Of a DNA stretch of 64,000 bases, positions 12,101-25,566 are shown one piece after another; the stretch's first letter is position 1; the number at the start of each line of letters is the position of its first letter. The translations under genes and the position numbers were made by a program. This DNA comes from Pholis gunnellus (Eukaryota > Chordata > Actinopteri > Perciformes > Pholidae): positions 7,437,968-7,501,967 of the forward strand of contig OU342809.1 of NCBI GenBank assembly GCA_910591455.2, given 5' to 3'. The notes beneath the pieces are model-generated. The model was given only the letters and a program-made list of their open reading frames with translations. It ran no database searches and had not been told where the DNA came from.

Positions 12101-14871
12101 TAACAATGAAAACTACATTGTTTACATACATAAAATGGCTTTCGCTGAAAAAAAATGCGGACCATAAATAGTATCAAAAACAGGGTTTGATTTCATGATT
12201 ATAACGTGAAGTTTTCAGTATTACATTTTTGTCTGTGTTCATTTTCTCTGTGTGTTTTGTTCCCTGCTCTTCGCCTGTCAGTCATCCACAACAAAGACCT
12301 TCTGGCCACGATTCATCTGCTGGTTGCCATGGTGAGAGCGTTCCAGCCTGAACTGGATTTGCCTCCGAACGTGTCGGTTGAAGTTGTAGTTGTGGAAGTG
12401 AGTTTCAACTTAAGTCGTTTTTTTTTTTTTTTGTTCTCCAAATCTTTAACACACACCTTGTGTAATGGCTTCTGAGTTTTGGTTCATCTTCATGCAGGTG
12501 AGCAGAGGTGGCATCAAATCAGATGTACAGACGGAGGTCCTGACAGAGGAGAGGTGAGCCGTTTTATGTCCTGTGTAATTCTGTGATTGTGATAAAAACA
12601 CCTCATGTTTTATTTGTGCGTGTCTTTTTCAACAGGGACGCAAGCTCAGACTCCCAAAGCAAGACTGAAAGTGAGTACAAAGCTGTCGGAGGTTGAGCCG
12701 ATTTGACATTTTGAATGTCACTGAAGCAGCATTTCAGCCCACGATTACTTTAACACAGTTTTCTGTCTGACTGGTAACTCAGGGGAAGATCCCATCGAGC
12801 AACTGCTAAAGCTTGAGGCTCACAAGGTCAACACGGTGAAGAAGGTATAACGAGGAGAGGAGAAGTTAACTGTTGCACCTCTACCAGCAGCGAGAGAGCA
12901 AATGTCGTTGTGTAAAGACGGGATATAAATAACTAGGATTTGTTTGTGGAATTAACTTAGAAACCTGAAAACAAACACGATGAATGCCTGAAATTATCAA
13001 ATGGGAAAGCAATGTTTTTCATGTATATTATATTTGCGAATGGATCAAAGTATTCAAACCAATTAGCAATTTCAAATAGGGCTTAAAGCGGCTATTTTAA
13101 TTAGTGATTCATCTGCTAATCATTTTTTTAATTAATTGATTTATCATTTGGGCTTTAAAATGTTATGAAATTGTGAAAAATATTTTAAAGCTCAATGGAA
13201 TGAAATCATGTTGCTTTCTTCAAAAACCCAAAGACCTTTGCTGTGACTTCAACGAATAATTCATGACCAAAATAGTTGCCAATTATTTGATAAATCAACT
13301 AATTAAAAAAGGGCTGCTCATAATGATTATTTTGAATGATTTCATTATTATTTGAATATGTGAATCATCATTTAGCCTATTAAACTTTAGGAAATAATGA
13401 TATTTGAGATTTCATGTTGATAGATACAGAATATGTCGACAGAATAAGACCAACTTGGATTTTCAAACTGCCAAACTTTGCCCATTTTCAGGCCATCTTA
13501 CACTTTGTGAACCAGAATATGTCGTCCATGGGTCTGCAGGTGGCTGATATGGACAAACAGGTAAAAAAAGAAACAAACAGTTGAACACCTTTGGAGCATT
13601 CCTGTAAAAAAAATAAAAAAGACTCATTGATTATATCACCTTCCTTGGACGGGCTCCGGTCTCCGGTGTGTTCTCTGTCTAGTTCGCTGACGGTGTGATT
13701 CTGCTGCTGCTGATCGGACAGCTGGAAGGCTTCTGCGTCCCGCTGTATCACTTCAACCTGACTCCAGTCAATCACTCTGAGATGGTACAGTCATGATTCC
13801 TGACACATTAGTAAAGGAAGTGCATCGTCAAACACGCACATACAACACTTACCTTATTTGGTATTTGTAGATGCTCACAGGTGATGTGAGTTTAATTTGC
13901 AACATATGTATTTATTAAAATCAACCGGTCAGAAGAGACATTACCAATTTCAATTAGGAGAAGATATGCACAGACTCATTTTCAGCTAATCTAATTTCGC
14001 ACAAGAGCATGGCGGATAATGAGCTTCAGTGCTGAAACCTGACCCAAAATTATACCTATTACAATATTAGATATGATCAAATGAATATTTTACTATTCCC
14101 ATGATAAAAGTAGATGCATAATTACTTCTGTGTCACTTATAATGATATCTTTGATCTCACTTTACCTGAAGCAATAGGACTTGTCCACAAAAAAGCTATG
14201 ACTCTTTTTATCACAGATATGAGCAGTTTATGAATAACTTTATAACAATTGTTGATGTAAATGTGGCGTCTGGATTTTGTGTTTGACATTTGTTTTTTAA
14301 ATCTCTTTTACCTCTAGCTTCACAACGTGACCTTAGCCTTGGATCTCCTTAATGACACGGGCCTTCAGGTGTCCAGTGTTGATCCACAAGGTGAGGAAAT
14401 AACACACACTGCTCACACAACAAACTCAAATTAAAATGCCAGGCACTGAGGACAAAAAACAACAACAGTAAAATGATTGCGACAGAACAACAGCAGAGCT
14501 CCTAGACAGCAATGTCAAACGAATCTGGATATCATCAACTATCGAGAGCATTTATCTGTGTGACAGGGAAACGCCCAAATCTGTCCGTATATCAGGTATC
14601 AGGCGAAGGAGGAGGCGGATTGCCCAGATAGTTTGATTGATAATCTCCGCTGCTCTGTGGAGTGCGGGTTTGACAGTGTTTTGGAGGGAAAGATGAAATT
14701 GCTTGCAGAACATGTGACTAGTGTCTCGATCACTGCGGATGATTGTCTCAGTCCGAGGTCATCATCATTCATTTAGAGAGACGCGGCGAGGGAGACAATC
14801 TCAAGGGGAAGATGCCACTCTGGTGCCCGATGATAGACACGGGGATTTAACCTCAACGCTATGGCTACATC

Positions 14872-14920
<49 letters not shown>

Positions 14921-16139
14921 TGGAGGAAGATATGGTATCTGTATTCATGAGCACTGTTTACCACCCAGTTATCAGACACATCCCAGAAATATTATGATTG
15001 TATCTGTGGACTGTAAAAAAAGTCCTTGTTAGTTTTTGTGTTTGTCAGTTTCAACTTGCAACTGCCAGTTATTAGATTTCCCACCGTAAAAATCACGATC
15101 TCATGATTTGTAGCCTGAAGAGTGTGAGCATTCATCTAAATGATCATACACCAGTGAAAGCACTACATTGCTTTCTGCTTGGTTTAATAAAGTCAGCGTC
15201 GGTAAAGTGGTAAACTGACTATTTTGGTGAATTTACTATTAGTTTACATGTTAGTTAAGCTATTTGACATGAACAACTATCAATATAACAAAAGAATTCA
15301 GGTCAAAATTCAGATCATTTGCCCGATAAATGTTTCACCATAGCAGATATTTGTTGATTTAAGATTAAATCCACTTATGTAATTCATTTAAAACGCAATC
15401 AAATAACTAAAAAAAGAGAAGAGCAAAATAGAGCAACCGACTGACAGTGTGTGAATCAATCAATAGCAAATGGATCCCCCCCTTTCCCTGCAGATCCGTT
15501 ATTGACGAGACGCTCTGTATTCTCTCTGAGCTCGAATCACACCCACTAGAGCTTCGCCTTCTCCACAATATTGCCTGCCAGCCTGTAATTGTGAAGCAAA
15601 TCCTCAACACGATAACTGTTAATGTTAGGACCAGCACAATTAATCTAAGCCAGGAGCAAGTGGGTAATTTAATTCACTTTTAGTGTCTTTTTAATTACTG
15701 GCATAATTACAGTGATGGAATGAGGAATCCCAGCACTGAGGGTCTAAAAGCGGGAGCTTGCCGCGTGCATTAATTAGGTTAGCCAGTGGTGGAGTGGAAC
15801 TTAATGTCACATTCATTCAGTTAGTGCATCTTACAAACAGAGTGCAATTTTGTTGGGATCTCGTCTCACCAAGGACGTATTGATTAAATGTCCATTTAAT
15901 GTTGTTGTTTTTATGTCCACCTGACCTGTTTGCATACATTGTAAGAATAGCTATTAGCTAATGCTGCTAATGTTGATAAAAGCATGTCCTCACTCCATCA
16001 GTGGCTCGGTAGATGCTGAAGGTGCATTATAAATACGCACTAAATGTCTCCTGATTGTGTGACAGATATCGTCTCTCAGGACGACACCGCCACCTTGAAG
16101 GTCCTGTACGCCCTGTTCAAGAAGCACAAAGAGAAATGA
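9178..16139 (+). CDS. parvg: gamma-parvin, complete
   Basis: Parvin-family cytoskeletal adaptor with two CH domains; in mammals gamma-parvin is mainly haematopoietic. Twelve coding exons join in frame: 9178-9241, 10145-10209, 10870-10972, 11269-11412, 12282-12397, 12498-12553, 12636-12670, 12783-12844, 13492-13560, 13683-13784, 14318-14390, 16066-16139 (TGA 16137-16139). They give 320 residues; human PARVG has 331. The ATG at 9178 is the first in its exon and follows a clear acceptor at 9134. CH1 covers about residues 44-163 (WINSTLKSEHIVVQSLEEDL; LIHNKDLLATIHLLVAM), a linker about 165-200 (EDPIEQLLKLEAHKVNTVKK at its end), and CH2 about 205-316 (FADGVILLLLIGQLEGFCVP; LHNVTLALDLLNDTGL). It ends in LKVLYALFKKHKEK. 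The N-terminus is short and acidic. It lies 3.6 kb downstream of parvb on the same strand and is clearly its tandem paralogue. Confidence 0.95.
9242..10144 (+). other. parvg: parvg intron 1
   Basis: AT-rich intron of 903 bp with donor GGTCAGT and acceptor TTCACACAG. I see no repeat or exon in it. Confidence 0.85.
10210..10869 (+). other. parvg: parvg intron 2
   Basis: 660-bp intron from GTAAGAG to TTTTGGTAG. It holds a 12- to 13-base G run near 10677-10689 and nothing else recognisable. Confidence 0.85.
11413..12281 (+). other. parvg: parvg intron 4
   Basis: 869-bp intron from GTGAGTC to CGCCTGTCAG. I see no recognisable repeat or exon; the open frames on both strands here look like chance. 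Confidence 0.85.
13100..13320. repeat. ATTAATCGATT-type MITE copy in parvg intron
   Basis: AT-rich, inverted-repeat-like segment with AATTAATTGATTTATC near the left end and TTGATAAATCAACTAATT near the right end, closing on GGGCTGCTC. It belongs to the family seen at 25567, 39396, 47468, 52768 and 60763. It lies in the parvg intron 12845-13491. Confidence 0.55.
14391..16065 (+). other. parvg: parvg last intron, 1.68 kb
   Basis: Donor GGTGAGG to acceptor TGTGACAG. It contains a (TG)n tract (14875-14919) and, at about 15490-15790, a block rich in homeodomain-type TAATTA/ATTA motifs that looks more structured than its surroundings (see findings). Confidence 0.8.
14875..14919. repeat. (TG)n microsatellite
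   Basis: About 22 TG units inside the last parvg intron. It is the source of a spurious frame rich in Cys-Val on + and Thr-His on -. Confidence 0.95.
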
Positions 16140-16316
16140 GAAAAAGGAGAGGAACTCAACAAGCAGGAACACAAACAGAGCTGAAGAAAAGTTGAGGCAT
16201 TCGACCAGCTTCTGGTTTCGTCTGTCTCTAAACTGTTACGAATGCTGTACATCATGAAAAGGGTGAAGTTGACTGTTCATAGACCTTTTGCTGATGCTCT
16301 CAAGCTAATTTAAAAG

Positions 16317-16322
16317 AATAAA
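16317..16322 (+). terminator. parvg: candidate parvg poly(A) signal (proximal)
   Basis: AATAAA 178 nt after the parvg stop codon. Confidence 0.45.
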
Positions 16323-16644
16323 GTACATGAAGCTTGATTAACGAGTCATGCATAATCAACGATATCGGTGTCTATGCATCAAAACTCAAAATCAATTACT
16401 TTCGCCAGAGTCCATTCCCGTGAAGGCGATACCTCAGGAGGGAATTCCTTGAAAATTTGGCACAAATGTCCACTTTGACTCTATTTTTTATACATGTTTC
16501 TAATATGTGGTGTGGATGTGTAACCTAGTGTTATTTCCCTCTTCCGCTATCTCTTGCTCTCTTTCCTTCACTGTGTGACACTGCTGAAACATGGCACTTT
16601 TAATTCTTGCTATAGAAAACCATTGTCTATAATTGCTACTTCTC

Positions 16645-16650
16645 AATAAA
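16645..16650 (+). terminator. parvg: candidate parvg poly(A) signal (distal)
   Basis: AATAAA about 505 nt after the stop, followed within 40-60 nt by T/GT-rich sequence (CCATGTGTTCCTGCTG). This downstream element makes it the better of the two candidates. Confidence 0.55.
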
Positions 16651-16670
16651 CAGTGTGAATTTAGTCCTCT

Positions 16671-19600
16671 GCTTCCTCCATGTGTTCCTGCTGACAGTCT
16701 GTGACCTCCTCTTTTTCTAGCCTGTGAATGCTATTGTCAGTTCTGTCATTTCTTTTTTTTTGCCATTGAATTGTTCACAACTCACGCACATGTAGCGAGT
16801 CAGGCAGCGATGGAGGCAGGCTCAGAGAATGAGAGACAGACAAAGGATGTGATACCATCAAAGCATTTTTTGCAAATTTAAAAACTGGGAAAATCCAAAT
16901 TGTTATCCTTTGTGTTGGAAAGACGTGTAATTCCTTTGTTTGAAAGAAATGTATTCTTACCATTAGTGACTTGTTAAATAAAAATATATTTTCACTGCCA
17001 CTCTGGTTTAGCTTTTGTGGATTTAGCTTGTCTATTAGCAAATTGCAGCATGAATTTCTTAGTTTTTTTCTCAAGGTTAAAGGAACTATAAACAGTAACA
17101 ACAGCGACTTTCACTCTTCCTATTCAGTTCTCCCAGTTTTCATGCAGATGTGTTTGTTGACATTCAGGAAGCCAATTTATTCGTTTCCACCACTGTGATG
17201 GAAAATACTCTAAATTCACATTTTATTTCCCCTGACATTTCAAAAGGTTTGCATAAGATTGTCGTGGCAGTCAGATGGAAACACACCTGCTGTATAGAGA
17301 GAGACAGACAGATATACAAAGAGACACTGAGGTGTGTGTTGCTCTTATTCAACATGTAAATTGACACATTTCAGCGGGCAGTTAAAGTATTATGAAATCA
17401 AAATGGCTTATCTTCTGTTTTCCAATTTACAGCCCTTGAACTCCACATCCCGAGTGATAGTAAACAAGATTTATTTGTTAAATTGCACATTGATTTATGA
17501 AAAGCAAAACCCATTGTAGTACATGACCAACCAATAAAGTGCCGTCAATTTGCATTTTACGGCCTCTCAAGTGCAAATTGTAATTGTCTGGTGTTACATA
17601 TCCCATCCAATCATACATGTTTGCTTGTCATCTCTTTCATTAGGTGGTCCATATAAATATGTATCATTAAATCTTTCAGCATGTTGCCTTTTATGTAACT
17701 TCCTTCACCTCATCTGACTCTTCCAATATTCATATTGTTTTGTATGTGAATGTTAATTGAAATGTATGTTTTTTTTCATCAAATGTTGGGTATTTCAGGG
17801 TGAGTCAAAGGGGTTTTGAGCTCAGGGACAGTCTGTATGAAGCTTGCTAATATATTTTTCAAAGAATAAAATGTGTGTTATCGTTGCAATAAATGGCTAA
17901 CATTTGTGGCTTTGACACGCAATTGCGATGTTCTTAAAGACACACAGTGAAAGTCAAGGGAGATTAATGTCTCAGCCACTGTATACATGTCAGGAAAAAG
18001 GTCACAGCTTAGCCTGTCATCAGTTTCTAAACCATCAGAACAAACAAGGATACATTTCAAGATAAACGTCTGAGGGATTAAACCTGTTCTGCTCCAACGA
18101 CAACACCTTCTTCTGCCTTCATTAGGACTCCACATCACCGCTTCTCGAAAATTGTAAAACGGTCACTGTAAAGAGATAACTGACTTATATTGCCTCTTAA
18201 GCATGGGCTGAGAATGTTTTAGAAATCATTAAATCATGTTTGATGCTACTGTGAGTATATTTTACAGCCTGGGTGACCACACCGGAGGATTTCTCAAACT
18301 GACTGGCAGTTTTGGAGAAAACAAATGATGTCCCTCTGCAAACCCACTGGAGTCCATCCAAAATGTTCACAGGAAACATGAGTAATGTCTGCCCAGCTTG
18401 TCACACTGAACAGATGCATCTCTCTGTGGACTGAAAGGGGAGCAGAGCTAACAAAGCAACATCGCTCCCATCACTCAGCTGCTGTATAAGTGGGTTGATA
18501 AGTTATCACAGAGGTGACAGTATCATGGGAGTGTTAAACCTAAAGATTTAAGAGATATAATTAAGCCAAATGAGATGTGTTAAAAAGCAGTTAAATGTAT
18601 TTGTACAGCACATTTCATGCATTGTGCATTACTCAACATAAAAATGACGATAGACACAAGATGACTAAAAATTAAAAAGGATAGACGAAGACATGTGGAC
18701 AGGTCACAAGTCTAAGAGGGTGGAAAGATGCAAGAGCCTACACACGGCTCTCATCACAGAGATGTCTGAGGCGGCGTGTAGCAGCTAACAGTGCTAACAA
18801 TGACAACAGTGCTGCAACATAAAGGAGACCAGCTGAATGATAAAAGTAATAAATAGACATTTGTTTAAGGAATACAAAAACCAACTAAACTAAACAACCA
18901 AACAAAAAAAAGCAAAGCAGCAGTCGTGTCAGCCAAGAAGTAGAGCAGCCAAAGAGGAGAAGCTCCAGCCAAAGAAGAGGGGCGGCCTTCATCGCTTGGA
19001 CCAAACCACGCTCGGGTGTCGTTCATCAGTGGCCGATTAACATCCTGAAAGAGAAACGGACAGCAAACAGGACACAGACCCCCTACTGGGTGTTCTGTGT
19101 GTGGTCTGTGTTCCGTGTTCTGTTGAAGATGGATCCATGATGGACAGAAAGTCACATCATTGCACACAAAATCCACCCAGAAAAGAACTGGTGATAATGA
19201 TTACCATAAAGCTATTTGCTCAAAAATAATTTCTTTAACCTTTGAAATAACACAATCAGTTTTTATAAGTTTGTCCTCATTTCAGCCGTCGCAGGCTGTG
19301 TTGTAGTGGGAAAGTAAAGGCAGCAGACAGAAAGGGGGCATTGTGAAATGAATAACGAGAAGCAGTTTAAAAAAATGCCTCAGCTTGTGTCATAATTACA
19401 TGGTGTTATTAGATATTTTTCATATGAATGAATCCCTGATACCCTCCCACAAGCTCCCATAGAAAAGCTAATGGAGGTGGTTAAACAGATGTTTATTTGT
19501 CAAGCTGCAATTCATAATATATCAAACGAGACGTTAGTGCCACGCCCACTCGTTAGCTAACTTTTTACTGTAGCTACGTCCGTGCGCCGAACACCTTTAC

Positions 19601-22600
19601 AGCTAATGTTGCATTTCACAAGCGAGCTAGCCTACCATTGGCCTTATCGTGGGAATTTGCGAAGGCCTTGTGGACTCCAAAAAATGTTTTTGAGCTCCCA
19701 ACTGCTGTCGGACAACGGCAGTGATCTACTTGGTCCCCGGCCATCGGTCACTGGGCCATCTTGACGCCAACTCTTCCCACTTTGACAACAGCTTCACTTC
19801 CATGGATATATGAAGAGAACTACCGGCTGCTTGTGCTGACATGGATATTGTAAATGAATGTGTTGGCTCTGTTGAGTTGGTGTTTGTGTGCTTGGGATTA
19901 TTAATCAGTTATGAGACTGGCTGTTTAATTTTTCTCTCAGATCTAACGTTATCTTTGCGTTTGCCGACTGTTTTCTACTTTTATGCTGCAGTAATTAAAT
20001 TAGCTGAGAGTGTTGGTGTCAGCATTAATTGTAAATTACCTTAATGAAGTGACTGACTGTGACATTATTTTTCTTCGGGTTGGTGTTGGCACTTACATTG
20101 GGATGCTTTCATACCGTCTATTTACACAGTGGGGAAATACACACGTTTGAGTGTTATGAATCCTAGCGGCTGAGTTAGTTTTGTGTATATTTCCCTATTG
20201 GTGGCACGCTGCTGTTGTTTTGAGGGCTCATGGAAAGCCAGATCTGTTGTAGAAAAAATAATTTTGTGGCTTCAGGGCTGTAAGCGTGACTTCACACAGC
20301 TCATTCACATAATTATAATCCGGTAATATTGGCTTCATGGGGAGCTCAGTATGGCTTTTGTTTCATTTTCTCCACACATTTCATATTCATCTGAGCATTA
20401 GAGAAATATTTAAACTGAGAGCAATGGGTTTGTGTGACAGCTTGCTTTACTATTCTTCATACCAACATTTCAATTAAACTTAACTGCTGAGCCCTTGTTT
20501 CCTTGTGTCATTAATCCTACATTCAGCTGCACTCATTGCATTTCTTTGCGAGTTTAATATGCATAATAATTATCTGCTGCACAGATGACGTGTCTTAGCT
20601 TGCTGCTGCAAATCATGTGGACTGTGGTGATTGTGGAATATACTCCCTACAGTTTTGGGGAATTAACTTTTATTATTTACTCTCGATCTCTCAGTTGTGT
20701 TGAGCTTGGTGTGGGATCAAATATTAGCTATTTACATAATAAATCTGTTTCCATGGGAGATAGCTGACTTGGCTCTAATGAAAACTACAAAACCAATTTG
20801 CATACAAATATCATCAATGACTACAGCCTGTGAAGATGTTAACTAATATAATACCAAGAAATATGAAGTAAATTGAGTTTACTGACTCTAAAAAACAAAA
20901 CCATTTATTTTTTCAGACTTTTCTCTCATCTTACATTTTATAGTAAAATAGTAGGGGGACCTTCATACGTCTTAAAAACTGCTATAATTACTCAATCAAT
21001 CTAAAAGGCTAATCACTCTTTGGTTAAACTGCTCACATCTCATAGATACTTGCAACCTGTGACAAAAGTTTGCAAGTAAACACTACTTGACTTTAAATGG
21101 GCCACACGCCAAAAAAGGCAGGGAACTGAAAAAGTATATTAAGATTATACACAGATTCAGGTTTTTTTGGTCACGTATTGTAGCAGAACACAATACACAG
21201 AATAGCCCTTTTGCAACCTGACAGGAGAAGAAGGTGGGGAAAGTGAGGCTATAAATTAGACACACCTGTGAGCTGGGTGAAGCAAAAAATAATCAACTAA
21301 CAGAAGCTGCATGGAGGAGAACAGAGAGAGGAGTGAGAGTGGCAGCTACTGAAAGCAGTACTCAGTTTCTGGACCTGTTACACTCAAACTAGTTGAGGTA
21401 GACTAAACTAAATCTGAACAGCAAGTTATCCATGAACCGGCTGGATACAAGGAATGTTTTTTGGACGACAAGGCCTTACTGGAGGTGTGCTGATCCCAGA
21501 AGCAGGTGGTTGAAAAGGAATCTTTTTCAGCTACAGCTTGGACCAGCTTGGGCCTCCTTAACTTCATTGATCCATCAAGATAAGTTCCTTTTAATGCAAC
21601 TCTCCAGGCTCCTTGCCCAAAAACACCCACACACCCTGAAATAAACTGAAATGAACTTCCTTTCATCATACTACAAACAGTGAACTGCAACATATTGCCG
21701 AAGACATAGCAGGTCAGAGGTCAGAGTTCACCATCCTGGTTGCCTGTTGAAAGAAGCTTATACATATGTTCTCTTTGATGGACAATAACATCCCTTTAAT
21801 GTACAATAAATTAGCCAGAACCATATTTTGGTCTGGCACTATCCCTTCTTTGCATCGGCTAGGTGTGGTCCACCAAGGCAGCATTACATGAGCACTTAAA
21901 ACGGCTTGTTTAAATGGACGTCATGAAACGGTATCATTAATATCGGCTTCTTCAGATGGATCTTAATGTGGTGTCACTGCCACAGAAGATCCGGCCTGAG
22001 CAGACGGGGCATCAGAGAGACGAGGCCTAATGGAGTTTTAATAGATAAATGTTTGCAGGATGTATCTCGGGCTCCTCAATAACAGCAGGATGTGGAAATC
22101 GAAACAACGATTTTTAAATGGAGATGGATGGCAGCAATTGTATTCATATGTGCATTTGTGCAGATGGGAAGAGCGTTGGTTACTGGCATACTGGAAGAAG
22201 GAGGACGCAGATGGAGGAGTAAGTAGAGAGTGAGGAAGCAGTTTGATAAGCAGAATCTTGACCGAATGATCGACAGAGGTGGATGAAGGTGGGGTGAAAG
22301 TAGAAGTCAGAGCTTATTAGGAAAGCGCAAAGGGACCTTGACAGTGTGGTAACAAACTCCTAGGTTACCGCGGGCCTTTGATGCAAGCGAGCAGCAGGAG
22401 GTGTCTGATTTGAAGCAATCTGGAGGTCTGACGCGACCTGTCTGTCTCACCATCACCTCGTTGCTTTAATGATGATCCTGTGTGAGCCAGTTTTGGATGT
22501 GGCTCTGTCAGCCTGGGAAGGGTCACTGCTTTGAGGGCAGCATGAATCATCTCATGGTGTATTGACTGGGCATAGAAAAGCAAACGCAGTTCTTTCAGAG

Positions 22601-23718
22601 GCTTGTATAGCCCCAGAACTCATAAAAGACAGTAAAAGGTTATCAGTCAAGTCAAAAGTACTACTAAAAAAACATCAATAACATAGAAGTTTTTGGTAAA
22701 AAGTCATTGTTTTTCTTTAGCTCACATCAGTTAAAAAATTAAAACTTCAAGACAAAAATGATTGTCCAATCATAGCAACCATGAGTAGGCATGTCACACC
22801 TATTTAGCTTTTAGGAATGCAACAATACCAATTATTTTTCAGACTAAGTACATGTACATTTCCAAGTGTTTTGGCCAAACATGGTGTATAAAGAGTAAAA
22901 ATTGTGGGACTCGGCGCAGTTTGATTGTAAAAATCACAGAATACTTTTCATGCTCTGCTCCACTCTGACCGTGATGTCATCACTCTAACACTTAACGAGC
23001 CGTGCAATACACACCCATTATAAAATCTGAAACGGACCCAAAATGTTCCTGAAACTTAATCTGTGAATTAATGAAAACTGTGCTAGCTATCAAAATGCCC
23101 ATTTGGCTCAATAAAGTGCAGCGTTTTGTCTACGTTTTAAAGTTTGAATCATTTTTTTACGTTAATGTATGGCTCCTCAATATGGGCTCAAAGTTAAGTC
23201 TTTTTTTAACTCTCTTCCCGCCAAAAACCCCATTCAAGTGAATGGAGAAATTTTGCTCAGTTTTTCGAATCTCTCTAGAAAATACATAGCACACTATTCC
23301 CGATCAGGCCGCAGTTTTACTGCCTTTGTGCTACAAAGCCACACTGAACTAAACTTTGTGTTTTCCTGATACAAGTTTAGTAATAGTTTGCAGTAGAGAT
23401 GTTATCCCTGCCAGAGTATGCCGGGCAGACATACAGCTGACAGACTCGCAGCTAAAGCTCTTTATTGGATTTGGAAAATTTGCACTTGAGGACCCCAGCC
23501 AAACATTTCCCCAAAAATATTACACGAGCATTACGTTTCCCCAAAACATCTGTCAGTCAACATTCTCAAAGCCTTTTCTCTGGTAATGGTTTAAACTCGA
23601 AACATACCGTTTGAAACGTATAGCTATCCTCTGTCATGTCAAAGAATGTAATAAGCATCCAAACAAGGTTACGTTATACAAATCAGTTTGCTCACATTTA
23701 TCCTGATCATAATAAATA
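16671..23718. other. parvg-shisal1 intergenic, part 1
   Basis: About 7 kb of mixed AT-rich DNA with no recognised gene, repeat family or RNA. Open frames here (for example 18865-19176 on -, 19582-19764 on +, 21403-21693 on -) are short, have no splice context and show no family motif. Confidence 0.6.
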
Positions 23719-23905
23719 GGGCTGCCGTGGCTCAGGAGGGAGAGAGCGGGTCGTCCATTAATCACAAGGTCGAACAAAATCGAACCCCGGCTCCTCCGAT
23801 CTGCATGTTGAAGTGTTCTTGAGCAAGACGCTGAACTCCACGTTTGGTGTGTGTGAATGACGCTTTGGTCTTAGGTAGAAAAGCGTTAATATAAATATAT
23901 ATCAT
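23719..23905 (+). mobile_element. tRNA-derived SINE, degenerate copy
   Basis: The head shows an A-box-like segment (GTGGCTCAGGAGGGAGAGAG), CGGGTCGTCC, and a B-box-like AAATCGAACCCCGG, followed by the tail AGAAAAGCGTTAATATAAAT. It matches the copy at 29201 and resembles an abundant teleost SINE. The 3' half is shortened. Confidence 0.7.
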
Positions 23906-25566
23906 GGTCATATATGGTCATTGTCGATACTTCATATTTTTTAGCAGTCCAGTCACCATTTACTGGGGCTTATTAGCTTTACATTGCACCACTAAAACAA
24001 TATGCTGTCTTTAGATTGTGATTTTAAATTGTGTGCCAATACCACAAAAAAGCAGAACTTAAGTGCTGAAAAATAAAATTAGCTGGTGGAAGTTTATCAA
24101 ATCATTTGATGTAAAGGACAAAATATGATGATTTATATTTCATACCAAAGTTTTCAACTCCCTAGTAATTAAAAAAGAACAGTATGTTTCATTGATATAT
24201 TCAGTTATATGTTAGACTCTGATAACCTTTGTCTGTTTCTGGCCTCCATATGGCTTGGCTTTAAAGGTCTAATGAAATAAAGCAGGATTTTCTTTCCAAA
24301 GAGCACCTGACGCAGAGGGATTTAAACACACTGGAAAAGATAAAACTTTATTTCTCCCTGTCGTGACAATACAAAGTCAACAAGTGCAATAACAATCCAA
24401 CTGAAAACGGTACTGGTCATTCTATCTAGTAGTAAATACATAGACAGAACGTGGTGCACATTATCATCACCACCACACCCAAAAAGTGAGGTATCAACCA
24501 CTACAAAGCTTCTGTGTACAGGTGGGTATTCAACTGTAAGGCAACTGTTACCATGACCGCCTGACAGACTGAAACAGATGTGCGCTCTCTTCTTCCCTTT
24601 TTTATGTTGTTTTTTTTAAATTGTGTATTTGGGTAGAAGGTTGAGCTGATACGATTTACAGTACCACGTCACACATCAGGCCAGAGTCACGACTGTCTTC
24701 AAACAAAACAGAAAACATCACAAAACCAACTTGTAACATTTGAATGAAATGAGGGGAAATAATCCAAATATTGACGCTGCTACTGCTTGTCGGTGGCAAA
24801 ATGAAGTGTTTCTTTACTGCCCTCCTTTACTTTATTACAGGTCAAAACGCACAGCAAAAACCCTGAAAAATGACATTACCTTAAACACATCAGATTTTCC
24901 CCACTTATTCAGCATTAGGGACTAATTAAATCCCCTTTGTGCTGCTGCATCTGTTTAAAAAACCCTCCCTGTTTGGTGCTCCTGTTCAAACTCTGGGAAT
25001 AAGGAGGCAGCTACGGAAAGAGAGCAGGAGAGTGTAATTTAGGACAACTGCAGATCCCTGGGCCAATTATTTTACTTGGACACATCCCATTTCTCTGCCC
25101 CTGAAAGGACAAGCCTGCACATGCAATTAAACTTCAGCCACTGAAATGGGAATTAACTTGCTCTAACAACTCCACTTTCAACTTCATGAAACGGAGTGGA
25201 CAGATATGATGGCAAGACCCCAGGTCTCATGACTGGCTGAAAGCCAACTCTGAGCCATTAACGGTATCTCTTGTTAGCTTTCAGCGAGGACGTTGCGACG
25301 TTTGCACGGACCAGAGATTCTGCACGCGTACGGGGCCCAGCAGCTGCCAGAGTACCAGTTGCAGATGCAAGATTGGTACCGACGCCTCTTTTGTGATGTA
25401 CCTACCGTCTGCCCACCTGGTCTTCACACGCTATCGCTCATGTGCAGTCTGGCACCAACAGCTGCTTTGTCTGTTGCAGTATTTAATGGATTACAGAGAA
25501 TTTATCTCAGTAGTTGATTCAGATTTGGGTATAAAGTCACTATTTTCTCTTAAAACATGATGACGT
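23906..25566. other. intergenic, part 2
   Basis: No gene or repeat recognised. A 74-codon frame at 25293-25517 has no splice context or family motif and is not called. Confidence 0.55.

Noticed and set aside
19841..20044. Possible relation between 19841-20044 and 52270-52370, which share TTATTAATCAGTTAT
   Set aside because: The match is only about 15 bp of AT-rich text, the flanks do not align, and the translated segments differ.
23719..23800. tRNA gene
   Set aside because: The A- and B-box-like text belongs to a tRNA-derived SINE: a non-tRNA body and a tail shared with the copy at 29201 follow, and a cloverleaf is not intact.
25293..25517. 74-codon + strand frame with a fairly protein-like start
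   Set aside because: No splice sites, no known motif and no support from neighbouring frames.
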